Shown: piece by piece, positions 11,477 through 61,464 of the stretch
How the letters are laid out: every line of letters begins with the position of its first letter
Position numbering within the stretch: position 1 is the first letter of the stretch
Source of the DNA: Taxillus chinensis
Taxonomy: Eukaryota > Streptophyta > Magnoliopsida > Santalales > Loranthaceae
NCBI GenBank assembly: GCA_023512835.1
Contig: CM042084.1
Coordinates: forward strand, 17,556,403-17,620,402
Reading direction: 5' to 3'
DNA length: 64,000 nucleotides
Position numbers and translations under genes: made by a program
Notes under the pieces: model-generated
The model's database searches: none
Seen by the model: the letters and a program-made list of their open reading frames with translations, nothing else
Told to the model about the DNA's origin: nothing

Positions 11477-14150
11477 AGATTGCATTTTATGCAGCTCTAG
11501 TTGTTGTAACATTCAAGTTCAGCCAAATTCAGTAAGTTTTTGGGCTAATAGTGGTATGGCTAAAATCATCAGGTATTTCCCCACCTGAAAGCTATTAGCG
11601 AAGAATGGGTATGTCAAACCCGCCCCACCCCTGTATATTTCAAGTTTGTAGTTTTGGTGGATTTCTCTACCCCTGTATATCTCAAGTGCATAGTTTTTGG
11701 AGATTTCTAGTTTAACGTTTTGCAGTCATGTTACAATACAACCGTTGGTTACCCGGGGCAATTTTGCAGTGGAAACGCTTAAATATGTCTATATATGTAT
11801 GTGAAGTCCCCTTTTTGAAAAAAGTCTTGTTTTAGTGCTGTTTAAGATTTACCCCCCAATTTTATATATATATATATAGATAGATATATATACACACACA
11901 CATATATATAAATAACATATTGTATATCATATTATATATATATATATGGGGGCGGGGGTAGGTAGGTGGAAAAAATTACTTTGGGTGATGCCTTTTGGTA
12001 TCGAATTAACTTTTTTGTTTTAAGGGTAGCGAATGGTGGACTTACCCAATGATGATTTAATGAATACATGTACATTATCATTTGTTATATTATGAAGGTA
12101 TTGGTATACACTTGATGAATGTACATGTATGATAGATAGGACCACATTTACTATGTGGTATTTAGTGCTTGACCAATCCCTAAGAGCATGGCTTCATTAA
12201 GTCAATGCCAAAATTTGATGAAAAAAAAGTATTTTTTATAAATTTGATGAATTCTTTTAAAATATGTTTACTCCGGTAAGACCGATCTCCCTCTCCACCT
12301 GGTGACGTCAACCCCACTCTTAGGTGTCATTTTTTTTCTGTGGCAATGCGACGAGATAGGATATGACCCGTTGCAAAGAGAGAAGACTCGTGTTGATGAT
12401 GATATAGTGCATTGCCAAATTTAGCAAATATTTTATATTTAATATAGTTAAAAGTTACACATTTAACTTTTGATGATATTGATGTGGGCATATATAGATG
12501 AAAATTATTAAATTTTGATTTGACATTATTAACTAGTTCTTGACACTTAACACCTTTGAAATTTGAACTGAGATAAAGTAAGCAATTCCATAGTTTGAGT
12601 AGATTTCAAGATACATTATATATATATATATATATGCGCGAGTGTGCAAAAGTATTTATCTAGAAGTAAATATTTAAATTTAAATCTTCTAAAATTTGGG
12701 GTTATTACAATAAAAAAAAATGTATATAATAATTTTTAGTGATATAAAATATCCTAATTAAGTAAAATTGATTTAGTAACGAATAAAAATTATCAACTAT
12801 TTAAAAAAGAATTTCAAATTAGATCAAATAATTAATAAAGAATATTTTGAAGAAACTCGACATGATTCAAATTATAGTGCCAGAATAATAAAAATGATGA
12901 GTCATAGTTAAAGTTTTTAAAATGGATCCAAGTTTCATATATATATGTGTGTGTATGTGTGTGTGTAATTCTATAACACCATATCAATTGTATTTTATGT
13001 AATTTTATTAAGTAAATGTGTATATATACATGTGTATCGTAACACATGAAATAATTTGAATAATGAATATTTATTTTTACATAATTGCTTGCATTTAAAA
13101 TTATTTTAATATTGTTTCATCCTTTCTTCTTTCTCTGTTGTATATTTGGCTATAAATATATAATTAAATATTTTGATATTATATAACTGTTGTCGGGATA
13201 AAAGAATCATAAAAAAAGTTCATAAAAATAAAAACATAAAATCACACACGCATGCAGTGGAAAAAAGTTATATAAGGGGAAATTGAACAGGTGGAACCAT
13301 GCTTTTGTTTACTTGATGTTGAGTATGCGGAATCATGCTTTAATAATGTTATGCTTTTAAAATAAGGTAGAAAAATATTACTGTGAAAATATGCAGGTGA
13401 ATGTTTGATAAAATATAATTTTAATAGTATTATAATTTTTAAAAGCATATGATAAGTATTTCGTAAATTAAAAATAAAATTACTATGAAAAATTAAAAGA
13501 TAAAAACATTATTAGTTTTGCAATAAAAACGAAACACTCCTAGCATAACATCTCACCAAATTTATTAATATAACCATTGAATGAATTAAGATAATTATTA
13601 TAAAAATAATTTAAAAATATTTGTATAGTAATATTGTAAAATAAATAAAATATTCAAATATTACTGTTTAAGTATAAATATTTTCTCATAATTATTTGAA
13701 CATAAATATTATATTCAAATAATATTATAGGAATATAAATATAATATTTAAAAAATATTTTCGAACACATATAATAAAAAATTAAATAAGAGTCTTCAAA
13801 TAATATTATTGTAATATAAATATAATATTTAAATAATATTTTTGAACAATCTATTGATGTTTTGAGATTATTAGTTGAATAATATCAAAAACAATTTTTA
13901 AGGTATTTTTACAATTTCCCACGACATTAAAAATGACATATAGATGTATTAATTATTTGTGTGCGTGTGAGTATTTTTTTCATATTAAATAATGTCTTAT
14001 GGGCTACCATAGTGATTTGTCGTTTGTGTGTGGTTTAGCAAATTGTACGTTCGACTTCATATTTGATTCAGTGGTGCATATTTAAAAAAGTATTGAAATG
14101 ATATGAACAGAACTTGCCTTCAATATGGTTGAAGGCAGTTCCTCCAACCC
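11477..14150. other. Intergenic DNA downstream of TWINKLE
   Basis: The first few hundred bases are expected to include the 3' UTR. A compound microsatellite of TA, GATA and CA units lies at about 11860-11946 and a TA run at about 12617-12636. From 12660 to 14100 the DNA is very AT-rich, with repeated motifs such as TATAATATTTAAATAATATTT around 13640-13850. The sequence AAGAGCATGG near 12182 resembles a MITE end but no partner end was found. I see no gene. Confidence 0.55.
11860..11946. repeat. Compound microsatellite (TA)n/(GATA)n/(CA)n
   Basis: Alternating TA runs with an embedded GATAGATA and ACACACACACA, then further TA runs. A simple sequence repeat downstream of TWINKLE. Confidence 0.85.
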
Positions 14151-14153
14151 ATC

Positions 14154-14970
14154 AACGTGGCAATAGCTAAAGCTGACACGTTAAATTTAATTACACTAAT
14201 TTTATTTTAGTTTTTCCACGCCATCGACATCTCCGTTCGTTTCTTCCGACTGTCGCCCTTCCAAACCCCCAAATGATCGAATGGGACATCTGAACCTACC
14301 AGCCGCTGCCGCTCCACCGGATCCGCCGCCATGGACGGGAGCAAAGTCTGCCACCGTGAACAGGAGTAGATCCGCAGTTGGGGCTTCGGAACAAGGGCTT
14401 GACTCTTTGGTGATCACACCTATTTCACAAGCATCAGCCAAGCAGAGAGCTGGGCGTGCTAGGTGTACAACGATTGAAAACTGTTTTCGCCTCTACACCA
14501 AGGGTGCTTATTATAATGAAATGTCCCTTACTTAAATTCCAGAAATCCAAAGAATAAATCTGGGAACCACAACCCTTACCATGAAAGCCATGGGGATAAA
14601 TCTGGGAACATCTTCTATGGGAACCACAGCCCTTACCTCACCGAGGAGGGCCCAAGACGTTCTCACTATAATGGCCAAATATAACTTGAAGGTTACGAGT
14701 GCAGGGAAGGACTTCACAACTATAAGGAAAGCAATTGCAGTAGGCTTCTTATTCCATGCTGCTAGAAAGGATCCTCAAGAGGGTTACAAAACGCTGGTTG
14801 AGGCTCAACGCTGGTAGGTTCAGATGCCCCATTCGTTCAGATCCGCATTTGGGGGTTCGAAAGGGCGGCAGTAAAAAAGACGAACGGAGATATTGATGGC
14901 GCATGAGGGAAAAACTAAAATAAAATTAGAGTAATTAAATTTAACATGGCATCTTTAGCTAATGCCACGT
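14154..14970. mobile_element. Pack-MULE-like element with about 150-bp terminal inverted repeats
   Basis: The left end (about 14154-14303) and right end (about 14810-14970) are long inverted repeats. Both read ACGTGGCA(A/T)TAGCTAAAG, then TTAAATTTAATTAC, TAATTTTATTTTAGTTTTTCC, ATCTCCGTTCGT, then CATCTGAACCTACCAGC at the inner edge. Long inverted repeats around captured host gene pieces are the definition of a Pack-MULE. No transposase is present. I could not see a convincing 9-bp target duplication (flanks CCTCCAACCCATC and TTGGCTTGTCCAA), so the outer limits are approximate. Confidence 0.85.
14304..14809 (+). pseudogene. Captured fragments of a PRP22/DHX8-type DEAH-box RNA helicase inside the MULE
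   Basis: After about 85 bases of another origin (encoding a Pro/Ala-rich stretch), the + strand encodes [21 protein letters not shown], which is helicase motif VI context. [13 protein letters not shown], a stop, then IPEIQRINLGTTTLTMKAMGIN follow. The sequence then jumps to RRAQDV and LTIMAKYNLKVTSAGKDF, then FFH-like VGFLFHAARKDPQEGY. In the parent helicase the last block lies more than 100 residues downstream of MKAMGIN, so a large part is missing. The segment 14543-14640 also partly repeats itself (INLGT...TT.LT twice). The parental splicing helicase is not in this window. Confidence 0.87.
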
Positions 14971-17779
<2,809 letters not shown>

Positions 17780-18170
17780 CGGTTGGTACGTATGAATAAA
17801 ATTAAGGGGAATGAAATCATTAAAGGAATTGAATTGACATGAGAAATAAATGATTTTTTTTGTTACATTTCCTGTGTTTGATATACAAGATCAAGCAAGG
17901 TAATGTATTAATTTTCGGGAAGGGGTGTTGGTCGTCTGGGAGAGGGGATGGGTTTGGGCGGCGGGGCTGACATGAAAAAAATAAAAGATAAAATAATAAA
18001 AAAGGTTCCCTTTCATGAGAGAACCTTTGTAAACTTGGAATAGGAGGGAATCAATGGGTATAACATTCTTATGAAAATCGTTGATTTCCTTTTCATTTGT
18101 GTATCAAACGCAAGAAGGAAATAAAATTTAATTCATTTTTTTTTTTACTTTTTCGCATATCAAATATGGC
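17780..18170. mobile_element. MITE copy A (same family as 58226-58810)
   Basis: The left part TTGGTACGTATGAATAAAATT...GGAATGAAATCATTAAA...TTTCCTGTGTTTGATATACAAGATCAAG and the right part TTTGTAAACTTGGAATAGGAGGGAATCAA...CATTTGTGTATCAAACG...ATATCAAATATGGC recur, diverged, in copy B in the same order. The ends are loosely inverted (TTGGTACGTAT against ATATCAAATATGGC). A G-rich centre (17930-17970) also occurs in both. Exact ends and target site are not certain. Confidence 0.65.
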
Positions 18171-18469
18171 ATATAGTTAACTATTTTAAAAAATAATTAC
18201 AGTCCAGAACTTTGTCCATAATTCTAATGTTCTAATAGTATTTGAATAATTTATGTTTTAAAAACGTTCGAGCCCTAATTTGGTGAGTGTGAGTATTTAT
18301 GTGTAAACACTAAACAGTGACAAACCAGTAAAAATTTGTCCATGAAGCATGTGTTTTAAGCAGTCGACACAAAACACATGTACATAAAATATGAGACACC
18401 AACTGCCGCCACGCAGTCACTCACCCACACAGGAATTTTACGCCGCCTTCCCCCCACAGCACTAAAAAT

Positions 18470-18661
18470 CGCCGCCGCAGCGCCACCGTTCCGAAATTAA
18501 AATTAAAATTAAAATCAAAATAAATAAAATATAAACTGCTTCCGAAACCCGAACACCCCTCCAGTCCAGCGTCCAGAACATTTGCAGAGACGGAGAGGGA
18601 CAGAGGGATAGAGAGATAGAGAGCGCGCTAGTGAGTAGAGAGAAAAGGTAGGGTTTCATCA
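18470..18661 (+). promoter_or_regulatory. Proximal promoter/5' UTR of the ATX gene with a telo-box
   Basis: The region has an A-rich AAATTAAAATTAAAATTAAAATC stretch (18493-18530), a purine-rich GAGAGGGACAGAGGGATAGAGAGATAGAGAG leader, and the telo-box TAGGGTTT (reverse of AAACCCTA) ending just before ATG 18662. Telo-boxes near starts are known plant promoter/5' leader elements. Use here is inferred. Confidence 0.5.
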
Positions 18662-53851
<35,190 letters not shown>

Positions 53852-54425
53852 GGTTGGCAAGCAGACAATTGTTATATCCTTTTTGTAATGCTCGAATTTG
53901 TTTCTCTGCTAATGCTGATAGTTTAAGTAACTGTGTGTTGTTTCTAATGTTAGATATTTATTTATTTATTGAATCACATGGCCGGGTTATAATCATTGTT
54001 TGCTTGCTAAGTGCTAACAAAGCTTGCAAAAGGCTAAGGTTGTTGGGAAAGGCCTCCCAACAAATAATAAATGATTGCAACTGTGTTCATTTGTCAGAAA
54101 CTTCTTAAGAGGTTTTTTGGCACTCCTAATCTAACCCATAATATTTTGATATTTTCCTTCAAACCAGATAAATCCCTCTCAGCATATCTTGCTTTCTAAT
54201 CTTGGTTCGTAATTTCATTTTTTTTATTGCAAGCACCTTGATTATACACTGTAGCTGCTACATCTTTGATCTGCCTTGAGTGATGGGTTTCTTGGATGCT
54301 TTGGCTTTCTTCTTTTTCACACAGATGATGGATCTGCCACTGTGGAAAGCACTAGGCATGCCAGTGAATGGTCAGCATTCGTCTACTTTTTTCATCTGTC
54401 TCCACCAACGTTTTATTTATTTATT

Positions 54426-54458
<33 letters not shown>

Positions 54459-54840
54459 TTACTTTGGCCTTTTTTCCATTCAAAAATATCATTTTGAATC
54501 GCTTGGTTTTGTATAGCTCACCCTCTTTATTAAAGCTTGCTCTCGCATCCCTTTATCTCAATAATTTTAATCATTCTATATAGAATCATCATTAACTCCT
54601 ATCAATTAAGGTATTAGCTTCAAATGATTATGATAGTGATATTTGCAATATGAAAATATAATATTTGAATTAACAAAATTAATTGGTATCTTGATTATGT
54701 TTGATTATCTCTTAGTTTTTTTTAAAAACTTTTTGTAGAAAGAATGAAATTATATGTTTTTATGATATATCATTACACACATCTATATGTAGACACACAC
54801 AAACACAGACAAGGACGACAATTATGTCTAAACTTTATAG
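53852..54840 (+). other. ATX 3' UTR region and adjacent intergenic DNA
   Basis: Non-coding after the TGA. AATAATAAATG near 54065 could serve as a poly(A) signal. A (TTTA)n(TTA)n microsatellite lies at about 54413-54458. Confidence 0.5.
54413..54458. repeat. (TTTA)n(TTA)n microsatellite
   Basis: Five or so TTTA units followed by about eight TTA units. Confidence 0.92.
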
Positions 54841-54849
54841 CCCGATAGA

Positions 54850-55430
54850 TATTAGCCCTAACTTGCTAATAAGAGTAATGCTCTTCCTGAAATATACCTA
54901 ATATATCAGAAAACTTGAAATGATTGCCTAAGAGGCTTACTTAAGATGTCTATGAAGTGTCTCTCAAATTGTTAATGGACTAGATGAATGTCCATGCTAT
55001 TAACATTCTCACAAATAAAATCACAATCAACCTCAATATATTTTGTTTGTTTATGAAAATCGGAATTGTCGATTGTTAGAGATATGCATTGTAGACTGGT
55101 TATCACAATGAAGTATAAAGCCCATGTCAGGATAGCCTAATCTCTTTCAGTAACATCCTAATTCGTTGTAGTTCTCTTTTATCATGGCTCAATATTAAAC
55201 ATCAACCCTATAACAAGAAGACACATGTTTCTTGCTCTTCCACGAGACATGATTTCCACCTTAAGAAACTTAATTTGAAGTAGATCGATAATTGATTAGA
55301 CATCTAGTTCAATCTACATCCAAATATCTTGCTTCCTCCATGGCAACTGGATTAGAATATTTAGACAAGTGGAGATGACTGATTGGGAAGTGATGTTTGA
55401 CTTGGAGCTTCTTTTTAATATGGAACAATT
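54850..55430 (-). pseudogene. Minus-strand copia remnant (RNase H end)
   Basis: Read on the minus strand around 55110-54980 it encodes HCDNQSTMHISNN, then after a frameshift TKYIEVDCDFICENV, the end of a copia RNase H. It is heavily decayed and surrounded by AT-rich DNA. Confidence 0.7.
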
Positions 55431-58225
55431 TCAAGTATTGCCTGCCTGCGAGGAATACGATGAGCTCTCATGAACTAATTCACCCACTCTAAGGAAATAT
55501 TTGGATGGATGATGCTTAGATATATCTGTCAAATAAAATATAAAAAATTTATATATATATATTTGGAATGAATAATGAATTTTAAAATATAGTAAAGTAT
55601 TATTTATTTTATATCTCTAAACTTTATTTTAGGGATTCTAATGTGAGTTTGTTTTTGAGTTTTCACAAATTTTATTTTTATAGTTTAGGAAAACTGCAAG
55701 GAATTGCACAAAAAGTTGTTCAATACTATTACTATTTTTGTATGTACTAATGCTTAGAAACACATCAAGAAAACGAAACAAAAGATTCATATTCATTAGG
55801 TTTAATATGAAAACTCCAAAATATTTTATTATTCAATGTCTAATATGGTTAATAATTAGTATAATTATAGTATTAATAGTTTATTCAATTAATTGTTTTT
55901 AAAAAATCATATTCATTAAGTCTTAATAACTAATATGCATAATTTATTTGATAGAATATATTGATATAAACTATAACTTCTTTTATGTCCGATATTTTAG
56001 AAAATTAAAAATTGAATATTTGGAGTGTTCTTTTTTTCATTTTAAATCATGTTGTTGATTTGAGTTGTGAATGAATAAATTCTTGTTTGTGAAGGATGTG
56101 ACTAAAGCATTCAACAACAATGTTTGGAAACATGTTTGCGAGATTTGTTAGTTATTTGCAAATGTTAACTTTTAAAGCTCTTATTTAAAGCTCGATTCAA
56201 TTCAATTTATAGAACTTAGACAAACATGAATACCTCATGTTTGACTCAATTTGTCTACTAGCCTTTTAATGGTGGTACAAGCGTCTATGAATGTAATTGC
56301 AAGCTCCCCAAGATTGAAGTACAACTTGTTGGTTTTGTGATCCCTCATTGGGTTAGTTGGTAAGAGAGGAGTTATATACAGCCTTGTAGTTATCACTTTA
56401 TTTGTTGAATCTTAATTCGATAACATTGAAATTATAGAAGTGGTGTGATTTATTTATTTTGCACTAATATGTTTGTGAGAATTCACCGAAATTGCAATTT
56501 CTTTATATTCCATTTAAAAATTATTAATATCCGTGGATGCAAATAGCTCTTTCCCTCTCTCAAGGCAGGAATATTATATGTTATCTTTTTGTGAGTTATG
56601 TTATTGTATTGCAGCAACTAAACCAACGGGGACCATTGAAAATGTCAGTTCCAACACATTTTTAGGGGCTAGGAAGCCTATCCGTCAGCCTTCTTGCATG
56701 AGCTGGAGATATCCTTTCAAGATGGCGAGCTTGACAAAGGTTTCGTGGACTCCAGCTTCCAATTTGGTTCTCTCATTTGGTTTTGCTCATCTCTACTTGG
56801 AACATGCAAAGTAGATTGAATCTTCTTTCCTTCAATGCAGGCAAGTTTGGGATAACAAGGGTCCCCTGAAGACAGTCACTTGAATTATAATTCTTGGCAA
56901 TCTGCAGAAATATGGACTTTTGGCTAGCGATTGCATTTGATGTGGACATATTGATGAAGCTACGTTCAAAGGCTGCTCACCATTGGTCACTTGCCCTCAA
57001 CTCCCTTGGCATCTCTTGAGTCCTTCTGAACGCTCTCTGGCTCCTTTGTTCACGAAGTTACCAAACTCCTTATCCAGCAACCCTAGAGGGAGTAATCATG
57101 AAGAAACAAGACATGATCTAGAACAATGATGAACAGGAAGAACCTAACAAACCTATTAGTGGGTGTCAAATCCAACGAAAATAAACACGTTATCCATTGA
57201 AATTAGATCAAATTTATTTCTTGGATTACAATTAATTAAATGAGGAGATCAGATTGTACTAAAAGCTAAATTAATTATAAGACAATTAAATATAAAAAAT
57301 AATTGAAGAGAAATATTAATATTATAACTAATCATTAGTATAAATTTAGCATTTTTTTCATCCATTAAATTGATCATTAGTATACAAATAATTTTTCTAC
57401 TTCAAAATAAATTCGTTTCCATTGTTTTTTCTTTAAATGGGTATCCCTTGCCTTCAAACGGTGGGTTGCCCCAAGCCGACTAATCTTGTTGAAAAACTAA
57501 CCGATCCCTAACCATGGACACAAGACCACGTCGATGAGATTCCAAGCTATTTAATTTACCTGTCTTTGATCACCAGCCGAGCTAACAAATCGATAAATTA
57601 ATTGTAATTATTAACAAGTTCTAATGACTAATTCTACTTGGTCAACAATCAAGATAACCATCATAAACACGCCTTTAATTTGGATTTAAGTTCTTTATAG
57701 TCCTAGCATCATAAGATGTTTGATAAAAACCAAATTTAAGAAATTTTGGTACACTTTTTTTGCTTTGTGTTTTTTGTTTCATGATTTAAACCAAGTTTAA
57801 CAAGCAAAACAAATATATCCTTAAATTTTGATTTTGCAAAAAAAAAAAAGTTTTAAAAAGTTTTTTTAAATTGAATCCAACAGAATTAGTATTATATATA
57901 TGCATATATGTTGGACCTAATTACAAAAATAGAAAATATAATAATAAATAAATTGATTCTTACACACAAAAAGACAGTTTAAATTAAAAAAATAAAAGTA
58001 AAAAAAGCTTTCATACAGACTTTTCCAAAACATAACTTAAATGACGCATCAAAACTAATGCCTAGCTTGTTTTAAAATATGATTTTGTTTTTTCAAAAAC
58101 AAACAAAGTGTTTAATACTTATTTTTTAAAATAAAGTATTATTTTATTAAAATTTTAATTTAAATAAAATAACTCTTTTTAAAAACATATTTTAACTATT
58201 TTTTGTTTAAATCAAAATGTAAGAG
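55431..58225. other. Intergenic DNA, no gene recognised
   Basis: Mostly AT-rich. The 56530-57130 stretch is less AT-rich and has a 93-codon open frame (56533-56814), but I recognise no domain and see no splice or promoter support. 57715-58200 has A/T runs (GTTTGATAAAAACCAAATTTAAG) that resemble MITE DNA. Confidence 0.5.
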
Positions 58226-58810
58226 TTAGTTTAGTACACAGGAATGAAATTGGAGGGAATGTATTCATTAAATGAATAAAATTGACATGGAAAACAGAAT
58301 AAAAATTTTTATTACCTTTCCTGTGTTTGGTATACAAGATCAAGTAAAGTTATATATTAAGACGATTACTGAAATATCCTCATAATTATTAAATTTTTTT
58401 AAATAAAATCTTTTATTTTTTTCTCTTTCATCTTTTCCACGATGTCCACTCTGTCTTCAAGGCACCATCAACGTTAGATCCAGGCTCCATTCTAAGGAAG
58501 AGGGAAAGAAAGATCTAGGGTGGGGGCGAGGAGAGAGAGGTCTAGGGTGGTGAGGGGCGGGGGCAGGGGATTTGGGGTGAGGGGCTAGGGGGAGATGGAG
58601 TTGTTAGAGGGGAGAGCATGGGGAGAGATGGACGGGGGAGGCAACATGTGTTAACAAAAAGTATAAGGGTAAACAAAATAATAAAAAGATTTTTCTAGGG
58701 AAACTTTGTAAACCAAGAGAGTGTATAAATCAATTTTTCCTAAGGGTGTAATATTCTCACGATAATCTTATTTATTTTATTTTTTTCTTGTGTATCAAAT
58801 ATGTAACTTT
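58226..58810. mobile_element. MITE copy B (same family as 17780-18170)
   Basis: It shares with copy A the left segment GGAATG...CATTAAATGAATAAAATTGACATG...CCTTTCCTGTGTTTGGTATACAAGATCAAG and the right segment CTTTGTAAACCAAGAG...GTATAAATCAA...CTTGTGTATCAAATATG. It has a longer G-rich centre (58510-58640) with repeated CTAGGGTGG/GGGGCGGGG words. Ends are approximate. Confidence 0.65.
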
Positions 58811-60125
58811 TCAGAAACTCTATTTATTTTGTTCATTCTCTCCTCTATTTTATTGTCTTATGCCTATTATATTATATTTTTTTTATCAATTTTTATAAAT
58901 TTAATTTTTAAAAATAATACTTTTAAAATATAAATTTTCATTTACCAAACACAATTTATTTTTAAAAATCAAAATTTAAAACTTTAATTTCAATAAAAAT
59001 ATAAATCATCAAACTAATACACAAAACCAAACATAAATGAATTGATAGGATTAGGACTTTTCAAAGGAGTCACACAAGTAGCAAATCAGCAGTTGATTAT
59101 TCGCTAGAAATTTTGTTTGCTTAGCCCCAATCAAATCACATTGTAATTAGAAAATTGATATTTACAACTGACGTTGTATCCTAGTTGCGTTCTTGGCTGA
59201 TGTGGTAATTGCTATGTGAGTAAAATTACTTAAAACTTAACGCACAACGCACCACATCCGAGATAGAGAGGAAGAGAGCGAGGGAGGTAGGGAAGAGCCT
59301 CAAACAGTCCATCTGGATATGAGAAAGTAGAATCATGACATGAAATATGAATTTAAAGGCGAAAGAGTTTAATTTTTTTTGGAAATTAGAGAGCGGCAAA
59401 CCTCCTGCGGGCATTTAGGCGTCGTAGCTCTCATCGATACCTACAGATAAAAAAATGAACCTAAATCGAATCACTGTGCGCAAAGTTATGACCATTTGAA
59501 TTTTTATCATAAATTACTATTAATGTAACCCCAAAATCTGTAGATTTGGGCGTTAGAGAGATGATCTATGCATGATCGAGGCTTGCTCAAGGCGTAGTAG
59601 AGGCTTGTTCGATGCTCGTGACCTGAGCTTGAGCAAGGCTCTAATACGCCTTGAGAGGTTGCTTGAGGAGTGTTTGAGCTTGAGTTTCAAGCTCAAGCTC
59701 GAATAATAATCCAAGAGCGTATCAAATTATGAAAAAAAATACTGACTTATTTTACATGATCGAAGACATAAAGATTCTGCCACACCTGTTATTACGAGAT
59801 TCTGCTCTTGTAATTATAAGCTAAATGAGTGTACCGTTGTTAATGTGTTCACACGCAAGTGCCCATTGCCCCCCAATACCTGGAACCAACAATGCAAACG
59901 TATAACGTATTAAATCGATATGGACGCCCCCATGCCAAACGTTTTCAATGCTTCCTTATCTAGTAAACAGCTGAATCCTAGTGGGGTCCACTCTGTCTCT
60001 GTTTCACATGCCAGTGAAGTCTCTGCTTCCGCTTAGCATCTATCCTGTCGTCACTCCCTCACTTTAGCCGCTACTTCGTTGTCCACACCCACAGTACGTA
60101 GATAACGTACTCGACACCTCTCCAG
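58811..60125. other. Intergenic DNA upstream of the receptor kinase
   Basis: 58811-59040 is very AT-rich. 59560-59710 contains repeated GAGGCTTG/GAGCTTGAG words, for example GAGGCTTGTTCGATGCTCG and GCTTGAGCAAGGC, a low-order repeat of unknown origin. No gene seen. Confidence 0.5.
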
Positions 60126-60502
60126 TAGGACCAATACAAATCCTTTTATACTTTAGTCTCTCTCTCTCTCTCTCTTTCCTATGCAGTTTTTGGTAACCGT
60201 CGGAGTATGGACATATTATATGTGGGCACATAGCTGGAAAGGCCCATCTCCATCACGCTGGTCACGCCAGTCGTCCTTGCAGAAACGGCCGAGGAAAGGA
60301 GAGGCTATAATTGTACCTAATCAAATCGAATCAAATTCCAATCGCTTCTTTCCGGTGACCCAGAACCAAATCTTCGTTTTTCAAAAAGCTATCATCTCAA
60401 CAGCTGAGAGAGAGAGAGAGGGGGGTATCTGAGCTGGTGGGTTTGGCTTATGTGCATTGTACGGACGGCGCTTCAATGCCATTTTCCGGCAGCTGAGAGG
60501 TA

Positions 60503-60555
<53 letters not shown>

Positions 60556-61464
60556 GTGTTTAACATGAAACAGGGGATGTGGAAACAATGAGAATTAACC
60601 ACATTCCACGCTCTGCTATTTTGTCCTTTGGTCCTGTCTGGGTAGTGGGAAACAGAGACATCAGAAAACATGAAATGGGTTTATCTGTCTTTCATTTTTT
60701 TTCTTTTGTGTTTTGGGAAAAAACAATTAAAAGAAAATCATTGAGGACGTCTTTGCAGTTTGCAGGAGAGCCTTTGGCTTCTTCGTACACATACAGGTAG
60801 TCTTTAATTATCTTTTTTGTGTTTTTCTATACTTTGAATACAATTTCGTTACTGTTTTTTCTGTTACTTTGGTTTTTTGGGGGAGAAAAAAGTTACATAT
60901 ATATAAAGAAGCCTCTGCATGGAGACAGGTTTTGGTTTTTCTTCATTCTGATACGAAGTCTTTAATTGTTTTTCTATAATTTGAATACAAATTCATAACT
61001 GGACTTTTTTGTCGGCTTCTACCGTTTCTTTTTCGTTTGATTACTTTGTCTTGCTTAAAATTTTCATTATTGCATTTGTTTGTCATTTCCACGGGTATAT
61101 ATATATATATAATTACAATTTTACTAAAAAAAACACTTAAATGTGTTATGACTTGTGAGTTGTGAGAGCTCCCTCTTTTGAACTACTTTTTTTCTTCTGT
61201 TTCTTTCCTTTTCTAGTAAGTCCCATTGATGTTGTAAGACTAGACACCATAACAACGATATGAGAAATCAGTCTCATTTTCTCTTTCAAGCCTATTGTGA
61301 TTCGGGTTTATTACTACTTTGCAGCTTCTTGATAGGAACACTATCATTATTCTCTTTACTCATCTTATTTCCATGTTCTGTTGTTCAGGAAAGAAATCTC
61401 TCGTTAGTCGCACCGAACCATTTAAAAAAAAAAAACAACCTCGGCGACTTGAATTTCGTGCAAG
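60126..61464 (+). promoter_or_regulatory. Promoter and 5' UTR of the MSP1-like gene
   Basis: A CCAAT at 60131-60135 and a TATA-like TTTTATA at 60144-60150 are followed by CT-rich initiator-like sequence at 60157-60178. A GA run (60403-60422) and a long CT run (60505-60552) follow. A stop in frame with the coding sequence lies at 61450-61452, so translation starts at 61465. A 5' UTR intron ending at GTTCAG (about 61388) is possible but unproven. Confidence 0.45.
60505..60552. repeat. (CT)n microsatellite in the receptor kinase leader
   Basis: About 24 uninterrupted CT units, i.e. a (GA)n on the other strand, of the type bound by plant GAGA/BPC factors. It is about 0.9 kb upstream of the start codon. 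Confidence 0.93.

Noticed and set aside
12181..12430. Possible MITE starting AAGAGCATGG
   Set aside because: One end resembles the element at 49242, but no inverted partner or target duplication could be found.
56533..56814. 93-codon frame in the ATX to receptor-kinase intergenic region
   Set aside because: No recognisable domain, promoter or partner exon. It could be a decayed gene fragment but nothing supports it from sequence alone.
59226..59414. 62-codon minus-strand frame
   Set aside because: It is short, low in complexity and isolated. No homology recognised.
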